Assembly: GCA_018241505.1 (NCBI GenBank)
Contig: JAFEDS010000025.1
Coordinates: 62,001 to 126,000, forward strand
Origin: Pseudomonadota bacterium
Lineage (GTDB): Bacteria; Pseudomonadota; Gammaproteobacteria; Steroidobacterales; Steroidobacteraceae
DNA length: 64,000 nt
Reading direction: 5' to 3'
A program made the position numbers and the translations under genes. A model generated the notes under the pieces. That model saw only the letters and a program-made list of their open reading frames with translations. It ran no database searches and had not been told where the DNA came from. Positions within the stretch are counted from its first letter, which is position 1. Each line of letters opens with the position of its first letter. Positions 52,998 through 61,532 of this stretch are shown here, in pieces.

Positions 52998-53948
52998 ATG
53001 CATCGACGCCAGTTTCTTTTCTGTTCCGCCGCCGCGCTGGCTGCTTCCGCGCTGCCTCTGAAACCCGCGCACGCCGGGGCCCTGGTCAAAAAGATCGGTG
53101 TGCAGTTTTTTTCCGTGCCGAAGCTGCTGGAGAAGGACTTCGACGGCACCCTGGGCCTGCTGAAGCGCCTCGGCTATTCCGAAGTCGAGTTCTACGGTCC
53201 GTACGAGTTCAGTGACCCCGAGGCCATCAGTGAATGGGCCAAAGTGACCCCACAGCTCGGCTTCTCGGGCAGCGGTTTCTACGGGCTCACCGCTCAAAAG
53301 GCCAAGGCTTCGTTGGACAAACATGGCCTGACGGCACCGTCAATGCATACCGACCTGCTCACTTTGCAGTCGCATATGGGGCCGCTCAGCGATGCCGCGC
53401 ATGTCATCGGCGCAACCTACGTGGTCCTGCCGGCCATTCCGGAGGACAAGCGCAAGACCCTGGACGACTATAAGCGGATAGCTGACGCCTTCAATTCCAT
53501 CGGGGAGCGAGCTGAAAAGCATGGAGTGAAATTCGGCTATCACAACCACGGCTATGGCCTGAAGGAGATGCAGGGTCAAGTGCCGCTGCAACTGCTGCTG
53601 AAAGGCACCGACCCGAAGAAAGTGTTCTTTGAAATGGACATCTACTGGACCACCGCGGGCGGCGCGGACCCGGTCAAACTGCTGAAGGAGCATGCGTCGC
53701 GATACAAGATGCTGCACATGAAGGACATGAAGGAGCACAAGCAATTCAAGGGCGACGGGGGCGATCCGAGCCAGTGGATGGAATTGTTTCCTTATATGAC
53801 CACCGTTGGCGACGGCGTCATTGACATCAAAGGGATCGTGGCGCAGGCAAAGGCATCAGGTATCGAACATCTGTTTGTCGAGCAGGATATGGTTGCCAAT
53901 CCCGAAGTGGCGTTGAAGCGCAGCGCGGACTATTTGCTGAAGCTGTGA
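52998..53948 (+). CDS. Exported sugar phosphate isomerase/epimerase-like TIM-barrel protein
   Basis: Protein of 316 residues with a twin-arginine-type signal (MHRRQFLFCSAAALAASALP) followed by an AP-endonuclease-2/xylose-isomerase-like barrel: KRLGYSEVEFYGPYEF, YVVLPAIPEDKRKT, GVKFGYHNHGYGL, FFEMDIYWTTAGGADP and KMLHMKDMKEHK, which contain the usual metal-binding histidine and acidic residues. The substrate is likely a sugar or sugar acid processed in the periplasm. AGAGGGTCATTC precedes the ATG. Its end overlaps the convergent methyltransferase gene by 19 bp. Confidence 0.85.
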   Translation: MHRRQFLFCSAAALAASALPLKPAHAGALVKKIGVQFFSVPKLLEKDFDGTLGLLKRLGYSEVEFYGPYEFSDPEAISEWAKVTPQLGFSGSGFYGLTAQKAKASLDKHGLTAPSMHTDLLTLQSHMGPLSDAAHVIGATYVVLPAIPEDKRKTLDDYKRIADAFNSIGERAEKHGVKFGYHNHGYGLKEMQGQVPLQLLLKGTDPKKVFFEMDIYWTTAGGADPVKLLKEHASRYKMLHMKDMKEHKQFKGDGGDPSQWMELFPYMTTVGDGVIDIKGIVAQAKASGIEHLFVEQDMVANPEVALKRSADYLLKL

Positions 53949-54673
53949 CGTGACGGACGAGCGGCGGGCGCGGAGAATTTCAGAAGCGCCCACTCGTCCA
54001 GACAGAATTCTCCGATCGATTGCAGCCCTGCGGTCTCGTACGCGAGCCGCAGTGCTGGCGCCTGCGGGCGAGTGAAGCCGCTGATGAGCAACACGCCACC
54101 GGGAAGCAGCGCGCGACATAGGGCCGGCGAGAGGCAGTGGAGCGGCGCCTCCAGGATGTTCGCCACCACGAGGTTGAAGCGAGCGCCCCAGTGATCGGGT
54201 GGGTCGCTGGCGAAATGGATGCGACGCCCGTGCGTGCCAACACTATCCAATTCCGCATGCGCCCTGGCGCACTCGACCGCAACGGGATCAATGTCCGTGC
54301 CGACAACAAAACCAGCGCCGCGAGCGAATGCGATGCGCGCGAGGATGCCTGTGCCGGTGCCAACATCCAGCACAGACAGCCCCGGCTGTTGCCGGCACAG
54401 CATATCGACGGCAGCGGCACACAGCCGTGTTGTGGGATGCGAGCCGTCGCCAAACACCGGACCGCGCGCAAATCCCGCGCCCCCCGTGTTGGCCGCGGCC
54501 GGCACCACGCCAACGCGTCGCACCGCGCCAGCCGCTGCCGCGGATCGAACGCCCCCCGGCGGTGCCCACCCCGGCATCACAGCCAGCGCAAGCCACCCCT
54601 CCCCCACCTCCGGTGGCGCACCACCAGCGTGATACACAACAACCCGCGGCGCGATAACAACTGCCGCTCTCAC
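53930..54673 (-). CDS. PrmA-like methyltransferase, short form
   Basis: SAM-dependent methyltransferase of 247 residues. The PrmA signature is clear: GPVFGDGSHPTTRLCAAAVD, SVLDVGTGTGILARIAFARGA, and VVANILEAPL. Ribosomal L11 methyltransferases are usually about 290 residues; here the N-terminal domain is short and rich in alanine, glycine and valine, so L11 recognition is doubtful. It may methylate another protein. It overlaps the LysR gene by four bases (ATGA), an unusual partner. Confidence 0.8.
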   Translation of the reverse strand: MRAAVVIAPRVVVYHAGGAPPEVGEGWLALAVMPGWAPPGGVRSAAAAGAVRRVGVVPAAANTGGAGFARGPVFGDGSHPTTRLCAAAVDMLCRQQPGLSVLDVGTGTGILARIAFARGAGFVVGTDIDPVAVECARAHAELDSVGTHGRRIHFASDPPDHWGARFNLVVANILEAPLHCLSPALCRALLPGGVLLISGFTRPQAPALRLAYETAGLQSIGEFCLDEWALLKFSAPAARPSRHSFSK

Positions 54674-55596
54674 GACCCAAACACCTGCCGCAAGTGCTCA
54701 ATCGCGCATTCAACCGCCCGCGAAGCCCGCACGCCGCCGGGCCGCACCGCATAAATGCGATCGCCGAAAAAGCCCACCGGGCGCCAGTCCATCAGCACCG
54801 GCACCATTGCGCCGGCGCCCGCACTAAAGTCCGCGCTGAAGTCCGGCAGCAACCCGATCCCCAACCCGCCCTCGATAGCGGAACGCAACACCTCGCTGTT
54901 GTTGGCTTTTAAAGGCCCACTGACCGGCACGCTGACCCGCTCGCCCCGTTTGCGTGAGCCGGTCTTCTCAAACGACCAACTTTGAGCCGGGCCGTCGCGT
55001 AGATAAAGAAGGCAGTCGTGCCGGGCAAGATCGGTCGGATGCAACGGTGTACCTCGGCGCTGCAGATAGTCCGGGCTCGCCAGCAACAATGAACGCGACT
55101 CGCACAGCACACGAGCGATGTAGGTGTCAGGAATGGAGCGCGCGTGGCGCACTGCCAGGTCGAATCCCTCCTGGGCAATGTTCACAAACCGGTCACTGAG
55201 ATCCAACTCGAGGCGAATCTCCGGAAACCGGCGCAGGAAGTCTGGAACTGACGGCGCAATCCTCTGCCGCCCCAACGCCACCGGCGCTGAAATGCGCAAC
55301 ACCCCCCGAGGCTTGCCCGCAAGATCCTTCGCCTGTTCGAGGCTCTGCTCGATGCGCGCAAATGACGCCTGGGTGTCGTCAACCAGTTGCAATGCAGCAG
55401 CCGTCAGGGTGACCGACCGTGTGGTCCTGCGGACCAGCGACATCCCGACCACACGCTCCAGGTCCCGCAACCGGGTGCTGACGGAAGCTTTCGAAATACC
55501 CAGCCGCCGCGCGGCCTGGGTCAGGTTGCGGGTCTGCGCAATGACCGTCAGCAGATGCATATCGGCCAGGACGCTCGCGACACCGGAAACGCTCAT
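54670..55596 (-). CDS. LysR-family transcriptional regulator
   Basis: Regulator of 308 residues. The N-terminal helix-turn-helix reads NLTQAARRLGISKASVSTRLRDLERVVG, followed by a linker and a substrate-binding domain with RISAPVALGRQRIAPSVPDFLRRFPE and GLGIGLLPDF. It belongs to the CrgA/DmlR-like branch. It is divergent from the mmsA gene, with 99 bp and a perfect palindrome between them, so it probably controls mmsA and itself. Confidence 0.9.
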   Translation of the reverse strand: MSVSGVASVLADMHLLTVIAQTRNLTQAARRLGISKASVSTRLRDLERVVGMSLVRRTTRSVTLTAAALQLVDDTQASFARIEQSLEQAKDLAGKPRGVLRISAPVALGRQRIAPSVPDFLRRFPEIRLELDLSDRFVNIAQEGFDLAVRHARSIPDTYIARVLCESRSLLLASPDYLQRRGTPLHPTDLARHDCLLYLRDGPAQSWSFEKTGSRKRGERVSVPVSGPLKANNSEVLRSAIEGGLGIGLLPDFSADFSAGAGAMVPVLMDWRPVGFFGDRIYAVRPGGVRASRAVECAIEHLRQVFGS

Positions 55597-55621
55597 GGGA
55601 CCTCTCTTCGAGCCAGTACAT

Positions 55622-55639
55622 TGTTCATTTTACTGAACA
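55622..55639. promoter_or_regulatory. Candidate LysR operator upstream of mmsA
   Basis: TGTTCA (55622-55627) and TGAACA (55634-55639) form a perfect inverted repeat with a six-base centre and include a T-N11-A core. It lies in the divergent LysR-mmsA spacer, 57 bp before the mmsA start. Confidence 0.5.
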
Positions 55640-55695
55640 TTGAGATCAAAGGCTCGGTCTTCTCCGCCGCGGTGGGCCGCGCCTAGACTGCGGCC

Positions 55696-57189
55696 ATGAA
55701 AAACACCGTTTCCCATTGGATTGGCGGCAAGCCAGCCACCCCCGGCGCCAAGGCGCAGGACATATTCAACCCGGCAACCGGCGAGGTCTCCCGCCAGGTG
55801 GCCCTGGGCGGATCCGCCGAAGTGGCTCAGGCTGTCAAAAGCGCCGCCGCGGCCTTCCCGGCCTGGGCGGACACGCCGCCCATCCGCCGCGCCCGTGTAC
55901 TCAACCGATTCCTCGATCTGTTGAATCAGAACCGTGACGAGCTCGCCGCCACCATCACCAACGAGCACGGCAAAGTGTTGAGCGACGCGCAGGGCGAAGT
56001 CATGCGCGGAATCGACGTGGTTGAGTTTGCTTGTGGCATTCCCGAGCTGCTGAAGACCGACTTCACCGACCAGGTTTCCACGGGCATAGACAATTGGACC
56101 CTGCGCCAACCCCTGGGCGTGGTTGCCGGAATCACCCCGTTCAATTTCCCTTGCATGGTGCCGTGCTGGATGTTTCCGGTGGCGCTTGCCGCCGGCAACA
56201 CGTTCATTCTGAAGCCGAGCGAACGTGACCCCTCGGCGTCGATTTTCATGGCCAACCTGTTGAAGCAGGCCGGCCTGCCTGACGGCGTGTTCAATGTCGT
56301 ACAGGGAGGTAAGGACGCCGTTGACGCGTTGTTGGAACATCCGGACGTGCAGGCCGTGAGCTTTGTAGGTTCCACGCCGATCGCGCGTTACATCTATCAG
56401 CGCGGTGCTGAGCTCGGCAAGCGGACCCAGGCTTTGGGCGGCGCGAAAAATCACCTCGTCGTCATGCCTGATGCCGATCTCGAGCAGGCCGTCGACGGTC
56501 TGATTGGCGCGGCCTACGGCTCCGCCGGGGAGCGCTGCATGGCAATCAGCGTGGCCGTGCTGGTCGGCGATGCCGCCGACAAAGTGGTGCCGATGTTGCG
56601 CAAGCGCGCTGCCGAGCTACGCATTGGCGACGGCACTACCGCTGGTGTTGAAATGGGACCCGTGGTTACGCGCCAGGCACTGGAGCGCATCGAAGGTTAC
56701 ATTGACGTAGGCGTGAAAGAAGGCGCCAAGCTACTGTTGGATGGCCGCGGTTACCAGGTATCCGGCCGGGAGAAGGGCTTCTTCACCGGTGCGACCCTGT
56801 TCGATCACGTGCGCCCCGAAATGAGAATCTACAAGGAAGAGATCTTCGGACCGGTATTGTGCTGCGTACGGGTGAAGGACTTCGCCGAAGCGGTGAAGTT
56901 GATCAATGCCCACGAGTTTGGCAACGGTGTGTCCTGTTACACGCGCGACGGCCACATTGCCCGTGAGTTCGGGCGGCGCATTCAGGTGGGGATGGTGGGA
57001 ATCAACGTACCGATTCCCGTGCCCATGGCCTGGCACGGGTTCGGCGGGTGGAAGAGCAGTTTGTTCGGCGACGTGCACGCCTACGGAACCGAAGGCGTGC
57101 GCTTCTACACGCGACAGAAATCGATCATGCAGCGCTGGCCCGAGAGCACCCCGAAGGGTGCCGAGTTCGCCATGCCGACGGCAAAGTAG
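55696..57189 (+). CDS. mmsA: Methylmalonate-semialdehyde dehydrogenase (CoA-acylating)
   Basis: Dehydrogenase of 497 residues converting methylmalonate semialdehyde to propionyl-CoA (or malonate semialdehyde to acetyl-CoA) in valine and inositol breakdown. MmsA signatures are [29 protein letters not shown] in place of the usual ELGGK (so no glutamate base, as is typical of CoA-acylating members), and the nucleophile in GERCMAIS near residue 281. No other valine or inositol genes are nearby, so its role here may be in a pathway giving a C3 or C4 semialdehyde. Confidence 0.92.
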   Translation: MKNTVSHWIGGKPATPGAKAQDIFNPATGEVSRQVALGGSAEVAQAVKSAAAAFPAWADTPPIRRARVLNRFLDLLNQNRDELAATITNEHGKVLSDAQGEVMRGIDVVEFACGIPELLKTDFTDQVSTGIDNWTLRQPLGVVAGITPFNFPCMVPCWMFPVALAAGNTFILKPSERDPSASIFMANLLKQAGLPDGVFNVVQGGKDAVDALLEHPDVQAVSFVGSTPIARYIYQRGAELGKRTQALGGAKNHLVVMPDADLEQAVDGLIGAAYGSAGERCMAISVAVLVGDAADKVVPMLRKRAAELRIGDGTTAGVEMGPVVTRQALERIEGYIDVGVKEGAKLLLDGRGYQVSGREKGFFTGATLFDHVRPEMRIYKEEIFGPVLCCVRVKDFAEAVKLINAHEFGNGVSCYTRDGHIAREFGRRIQVGMVGINVPIPVPMAWHGFGGWKSSLFGDVHAYGTEGVRFYTRQKSIMQRWPESTPKGAEFAMPTAK

Positions 57190-57192
57190 CGC

Positions 57193-57513
57193 TTACGCTC
57201 TCTCGACGACCACTTCGCTGATCTGGATCACCGGCGCAAGGTCCGTGTAGTTGGGAATATCTCCCAGGATTTCCTTGGCATGCGGACCGAAGCCCTTCTG
57301 GAAGGCTTCCACGCTGTCGCAGAAGATGTGACACATGCCGACATAGGTCGGCGGTGTTCCCGGCTCGCCGCCGCCGAGCCCCTTGTCGACGCTGTAATAC
57401 TTGCAGTGCGAGCCCATGCGGGCCTTTACGAGCGGCATGTGCTTGTCACGATAGTAGTCGTGATCGAAGCGACTGCCGGGCTTGTTCGGATACATCACAC
57501 TGACTTTGATCAT
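57193..57513 (-). CDS. EthD-domain protein
   Basis: Protein of 106 residues of the EthD/dimeric alpha-beta barrel group: MIKVSVMYPNKPGSRFDHDYYRDKHMPLV at the start and DLAPVIQISEVVVE at the end. EthD was found with a cytochrome P450 ether-degrading system, but most members have no known function and may be small dimeric enzymes or binding proteins. It is convergent with mmsA (three bases apart). AGGAGA lies upstream of ATG 57513. Confidence 0.8.
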   Translation of the reverse strand: MIKVSVMYPNKPGSRFDHDYYRDKHMPLVKARMGSHCKYYSVDKGLGGGEPGTPPTYVGMCHIFCDSVEAFQKGFGPHAKEILGDIPNYTDLAPVIQISEVVVERA

Positions 57514-57605
57514 GCGCGCCGGTCTCCTGTGCAAGGGCGGCAGGATACTCCCCTCGCCGACCGGATAGAATGCGTTCCTGGAGAACCCGGCAACCGGCAC
57601 ACATC

Positions 57606-58277
57606 ATGGCTCGAAAAAGAAACACTGCGGCGATTCGATGGCTACGCGCTTCGAGACAGCGTGACAGCGCCGGCGTATTGCGGGACAAGGAGCTGAGCCC
57701 GCGCGTGTCGGTGTACCACTATCTCGAGTATCCGCATGCGCTCGCCATATTCTCGGAAAACCGGCTGCGGCTCGCCAATCCCGCCGGCTGGAGCGATCCG
57801 TATGAGCGCCGCTGGCTGGAACACATTCCGAAGGGCGTCAGTACGTACGCCTTGTGCTGGAACCGCAGCCGCTTCGATGAGCCGGCCTGGCGCATGGTCG
57901 GGTTCGGCCGCAACAATGCGCTCGTCAGAATCCGTTGTCGCGTGCAGAGCATCCTGACCGCGGCCGCGGCGCTCTCACAGGAGCGCGAAGGCGAGTTCTA
58001 TATCGGCAAGGTGCGGTACGAGAGCGGCGTCAAGGACGGTGCGAAAACCGTAGCCGACGCGTTGCTGCGCAAGAGCTCGGCAGTGCGATTTGAGCGTGAG
58101 GTTCGGGCGTTGTGGTTCGACAGAGAGCCGCAGAACAAAGGCCTGTTTCTGCCCATTGACGCGCAGGAGAGCATCACCCAGGTGATGTGCAGCCCGCACG
58201 CCCACCCCGATGTGAGGGCTCGCATCCAACAGGAGTTTGATAAGTTTGGTGTGAGCGTCGTCGCCGCGGCCGTTTAG
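57606..58277 (+). CDS. DUF2971-like protein
   Basis: Soluble protein of 223 residues. VYHYLEYPHALAIFSENRLRLANPAGWSDPYERRW near the N-terminus and YALCWNRSRFDEPAWRMVGFG resemble DUF2971, a family common near mobile or defence loci and without known activity. C-terminal FEREVRALWFDRE is also family-like. It stands alone, and its stop shares three bases with the convergent SDR gene. Confidence 0.68.
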   Translation: MARKRNTAAIRWLRASRQRDSAGVLRDKELSPRVSVYHYLEYPHALAIFSENRLRLANPAGWSDPYERRWLEHIPKGVSTYALCWNRSRFDEPAWRMVGFGRNNALVRIRCRVQSILTAAAALSQEREGEFYIGKVRYESGVKDGAKTVADALLRKSSAVRFEREVRALWFDREPQNKGLFLPIDAQESITQVMCSPHAHPDVRARIQQEFDKFGVSVVAAAV

Positions 58278-58960
58278 CCGCGGCCGGCCACAGGAACTGC
58301 AGCGCCGGTAATTGCCCGTGCTCCCTCCGAGGCGAGGAAAACCACCACATCCGCAATCGCCTCGGCAGCCACCCACTTGGAAGGGTCCGCCTTGGGCATC
58401 GCCTTGCGGTTTTGGGGAGTATCAATCGTGCCGGGCAGAATGGCATTCACGGTAACTCCGCGGTCCTTCACTTCCTCCGCCAGACTCTCGGTCAGCCGAA
58501 GCACACCCGACTTCGAAGCCGCATAAGCCCCCATGCCCGCCGCCGCCTTGGCTGCTGCGCCCGCACCCACGTTGATGATGCGTCCTGCGCCCGACTTCAA
58601 GATGCACGGCAACGCCGCCTTGCAAGCAGTCACCGCCGTCTTCAGGTTGATGTCATACATCTGATCCCAACCTGCGAGGTCACCGTCGGCGAGTGTTTGC
58701 CAACGGAAGCCGCCGGCGATATTCACCAGCACGTCAATGCGGCCGTAGCGGCCGACAATGGTTTGCATCGCCCGCTCGGCGTGCGCCCATTGTGTCAGGT
58801 CAATTTCACCGACCGACAGGTAACGATCACTCTCCCCGGCCTGAGGAGCTGCACCGTGATCAATCACGGCCAGCTTGTAGCCAGCGGCCTGAAACGCCTG
58901 CGCCACCGCACGGCCGAGGTTGCCCTGGCCACCTGTAATGACAACCACTTTGTCGTTCAT
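58274..58960 (-). CDS. SDR-family oxidoreductase lacking the catalytic serine
   Basis: Short-chain dehydrogenase-like protein of 228 residues. It has the nucleotide motif TGGQGNLGRA, NIAGG, and the active-site YAASK, but at the position of the catalytic serine (13 residues before the tyrosine) there is an alanine in INVGAGAAAKAAAG. It may therefore be weakly active, use another residue, or act as a binding protein. It follows the D-2-hydroxyglutarate dehydrogenase-like gene by 11 bp and may be in its operon. Confidence 0.85.
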   Translation of the reverse strand: MNDKVVVITGGQGNLGRAVAQAFQAAGYKLAVIDHGAAPQAGESDRYLSVGEIDLTQWAHAERAMQTIVGRYGRIDVLVNIAGGFRWQTLADGDLAGWDQMYDINLKTAVTACKAALPCILKSGAGRIINVGAGAAAKAAAGMGAYAASKSGVLRLTESLAEEVKDRGVTVNAILPGTIDTPQNRKAMPKADPSKWVAAEAIADVVVFLASEGARAITGAAVPVAGRG

Positions 58961-58971
58961 GAACGGGCAGA

Positions 58972-60381
58972 CTACCCGAACTGAATGTTGCCGAGAATAC
59001 CTTTCGGATCGCAGAGCCTTTTGAGCTTACCCGCGAACGCGCGCTCTTCGGTACTCGTATAACGCTCATAGAACCCTGCGTTATAGGGCCCGACCCCGTG
59101 CTCCGCGCTGAATGAGCCATGGAATTGTTTCACGACCGTGTCATACACCCGCTCGCGCAACGCTTCGACCGCTCCAGAGTCGTAGGCTGTGCCGGCATCA
59201 GCAGGCCAGACGATGTTGAAGTGATCGCCGCCATCACCGCAGTGCCCGAAATCGCATACTCGCAGGAACGGCCACGTCTCGCTGACCAGGCGCAGCAGCT
59301 CGGCCCGCAGCGCGGGAAGCTGCGTACGCTGGACCGAGATGTCGAATGCAATGATCCGCCCCAGCGATTTCACCCCGTCGCTGATGGAATGTCTGATGGC
59401 CCAGAGGTCCTCGGAGCGGCCCAGCAAACCGTCGGTAATCAGAGGATCCTCGGCTTCGAGGTAGGCGCCGAGGCGCTCACCCAGAAATTCGCTCAGGTCG
59501 ATGCGGTCCGGGCCGAGAACCGACGCCAGCTCAACCAACACCGTGTACGCCGGCACTGCACCCTGCCCGAACGGGTTGCGAATCCGGGGGTTATGCAGGA
59601 ATGCGGCTTCGACCGCGTTGGCCGACATACCTTCGAATGCCGCGAGGAACTCGCCCGCCTCGGCTTCGAGACGGCTCAACAACTGCGGAATCGCTGCCTG
59701 GCAGGCGGGCACGAGCAGCGCCGTCGCTGTTTGGGCCGGCAGGCGGTGAACTTCCAACTGCGCGGCAGTGATGATTCCGAACGTGCCGCCGCTTCCGACC
59801 GACAACTGCTTGAGATCAATACCCGAATTGTCCTTGCGCAACGCCTTCATGTCAGACAACACGGTGGCGTCCGCGTCCGCGAGCACAACCTCGAGGCCCA
59901 GCAGGTTTCGTTGTACATCGCCATAACGCAGCAACCGGGAGCCGCCCGTGTTGCTGGCGATCATGCCGCCAATGGACGGATCGGCACCGAGATCGATCGG
60001 AAAAAAGAGCTGATTGGCGGCCAGATGCTGATTCAACGCGCTGAGCCGCGTACCGGCCTGCACACGTGCGGTCCGATCGCCGGCATTGACAGCTTCGATG
60101 GCGCGCAATCGTTCCAGACTCAATATGAGTTGGTCACCGGAAGGATCCGGGGTCCCCGCGGCTACGAGCCCAGTATTCGCACCCTGCGGGACGATCCGCA
60201 CATCGTGTGTGTAGCAGTACCGAACCACCGCACGCACGTCGGCGGTGGTAGCGGGCCTCGCAACCGCGAGCGCCCGCCCTGTCCCATACCGATAGCCTCG
60301 CTCATAACGCTCGAGGCCATCCGCCGGCGCCAGGACTGCGTCGGCGCCGATGAGTCGCTGCAGATCGCTGACAGCGTTCAC
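58972..60381 (-). CDS. FAD-binding oxidoreductase, probable D-2-hydroxyglutarate dehydrogenase
   Basis: Flavoprotein of 469 residues of the GlcD/D-lactate dehydrogenase group. PCMH-type FAD-binding motifs are VRIVPQGANTGLVAAGTP, DLGADPSIGGMIASNTGGSRLLRYGD and SVGSGGTFGIIT; the C-terminal cap has FGHCGDGGDHFNIVW and FSAEHGVGPYN with the metal-binding histidines. It overlaps by four bases the DUF1338 gene, whose product would be D-2-hydroxyglutarate, so oxidation of that compound to 2-oxoglutarate is the simplest role. D-lactate or glycolate remain possible. Confidence 0.83.
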   Translation of the reverse strand: MNAVSDLQRLIGADAVLAPADGLERYERGYRYGTGRALAVARPATTADVRAVVRYCYTHDVRIVPQGANTGLVAAGTPDPSGDQLILSLERLRAIEAVNAGDRTARVQAGTRLSALNQHLAANQLFFPIDLGADPSIGGMIASNTGGSRLLRYGDVQRNLLGLEVVLADADATVLSDMKALRKDNSGIDLKQLSVGSGGTFGIITAAQLEVHRLPAQTATALLVPACQAAIPQLLSRLEAEAGEFLAAFEGMSANAVEAAFLHNPRIRNPFGQGAVPAYTVLVELASVLGPDRIDLSEFLGERLGAYLEAEDPLITDGLLGRSEDLWAIRHSISDGVKSLGRIIAFDISVQRTQLPALRAELLRLVSETWPFLRVCDFGHCGDGGDHFNIVWPADAGTAYDSGAVEALRERVYDTVVKQFHGSFSAEHGVGPYNAGFYERYTSTEERAFAGKLKRLCDPKGILGNIQFG

Positions 60382-61430
60382 ATCGCTCCGGCACGTGCAA
60401 CACCGGCGGCGGTCATCTTGAAGATGCCCTGCGCATTGCTGCTGTCAAACGCGAGATCGAGCCGCCGGCTGCCCGTGGCTGGATCGGACACGAAGTCGCG
60501 CTGAATGAACTCATAGAACGAACCTGGGACCGGGTGCCGCACGACAGAACCATCATCGCGCAAAAACTCCCGGGTGACCATGTCAGCGCGGAACGCAGTC
60601 TGGCGAACGCGACCGGACTTGGAAGATTCAATGGTGGGCTTGAGCGCGCGCCCCGTCTGCCGCTGTTCCGCAACGAGAGCATCAATCGAGGCTACACGGT
60701 CGGTGGCATGGTTGAACGCATTGCCTTCCGTCGCAATCCAGGCCATCTCAGCCGACTCGGCCAACAGAATCTGATAATCGGTCCAGGACGGCGCCGAGTG
60801 TTGGCGCGCGAAGCAACCCAGCAGGCTGCGGACCAGGCGCGCGGCGGCCGCCGTATCCAACCAACGCTGTTTCTGCAACAACGCCAGCATCTCGAGATCC
60901 GCCGCTGTCAGAGGATCCACTGACGAGGCAGTCACCCGACGCACCGACGCGAGGAATGCCGGCGAGAATCGCTCCGGATGCAACTCGCTGACAAAAAACT
61001 GCGGCAGCACTTCCGGATGATCTTCATGGGTGTAGGCGCGACCGGTCATGCCGAGACGATCCAACGGATAGACATCATTCATGCGATAGCCAAGGGGCAA
61101 CAACACCCGGGTGATGGCCGCTTCCCCCATGGGCAAGCCGCCCATTCCCGCGAGAGCGACTGTCCGCAATGCGCCATGGTCAAACACGACCTCCCGGCCG
61201 CTCGCCAGGCAGTCATTCACATAGGCTCGTCCAGTGGGAACGCGCTCCAGGAGATCGCTAAACAACGCGACATTCAGGGCCAGCGAAATCAGCGACCGTG
61301 TCGCCACGCCTTCTTCGGTCCCAGCCAGGGTGCGCGGCAGATGCAGAGCCCGCAGGGAGCGCTCCAGCGTGGCGGGAGAAACAACGGATTCCAGCAGGCG
61401 GGTCAATTGAACTTGTAGAGCTTTCGGCAT
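60378..61430 (-). CDS. DUF1338 enzyme, 2-oxoadipate dioxygenase/decarboxylase (HglS-like)
   Basis: Protein of 350 residues matching the DUF1338/YdcJ family, whose characterised member HglS of Pseudomonas putida turns 2-oxoadipate into D-2-hydroxyglutarate with Fe(II) and O2 in D-lysine breakdown. Candidate metal ligands are the histidines in VFDHGAL (about residue 79) and AFNHATDRV (about 239) and the glutamate in SFYEFIQRD (about 306). RDDGSVVRHPVPGSFYEFI is a strongly conserved C-terminal part. The next gene encodes the matching flavoprotein. Divergent from a LysR regulator. Confidence 0.83.
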   Translation of the reverse strand: MPKALQVQLTRLLESVVSPATLERSLRALHLPRTLAGTEEGVATRSLISLALNVALFSDLLERVPTGRAYVNDCLASGREVVFDHGALRTVALAGMGGLPMGEAAITRVLLPLGYRMNDVYPLDRLGMTGRAYTHEDHPEVLPQFFVSELHPERFSPAFLASVRRVTASSVDPLTAADLEMLALLQKQRWLDTAAAARLVRSLLGCFARQHSAPSWTDYQILLAESAEMAWIATEGNAFNHATDRVASIDALVAEQRQTGRALKPTIESSKSGRVRQTAFRADMVTREFLRDDGSVVRHPVPGSFYEFIQRDFVSDPATGSRRLDLAFDSSNAQGIFKMTAAGVARAGAM

Positions 61431-61532
61431 GATATTACATAAATTTTGGCGCGGAATGCGGCACGAGGCTATTTTGGGGGCGCAATCACGACCCTCAAGC
61501 GATAAGATCACATCAACTCATTACACTTTGGA

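Noticed and set aside
59119-60504. A 461-codon plus-strand frame opposite the FAD-binding oxidoreductase
   Set aside because: No domain or ribosome site; the minus-strand gene has all family motifs.
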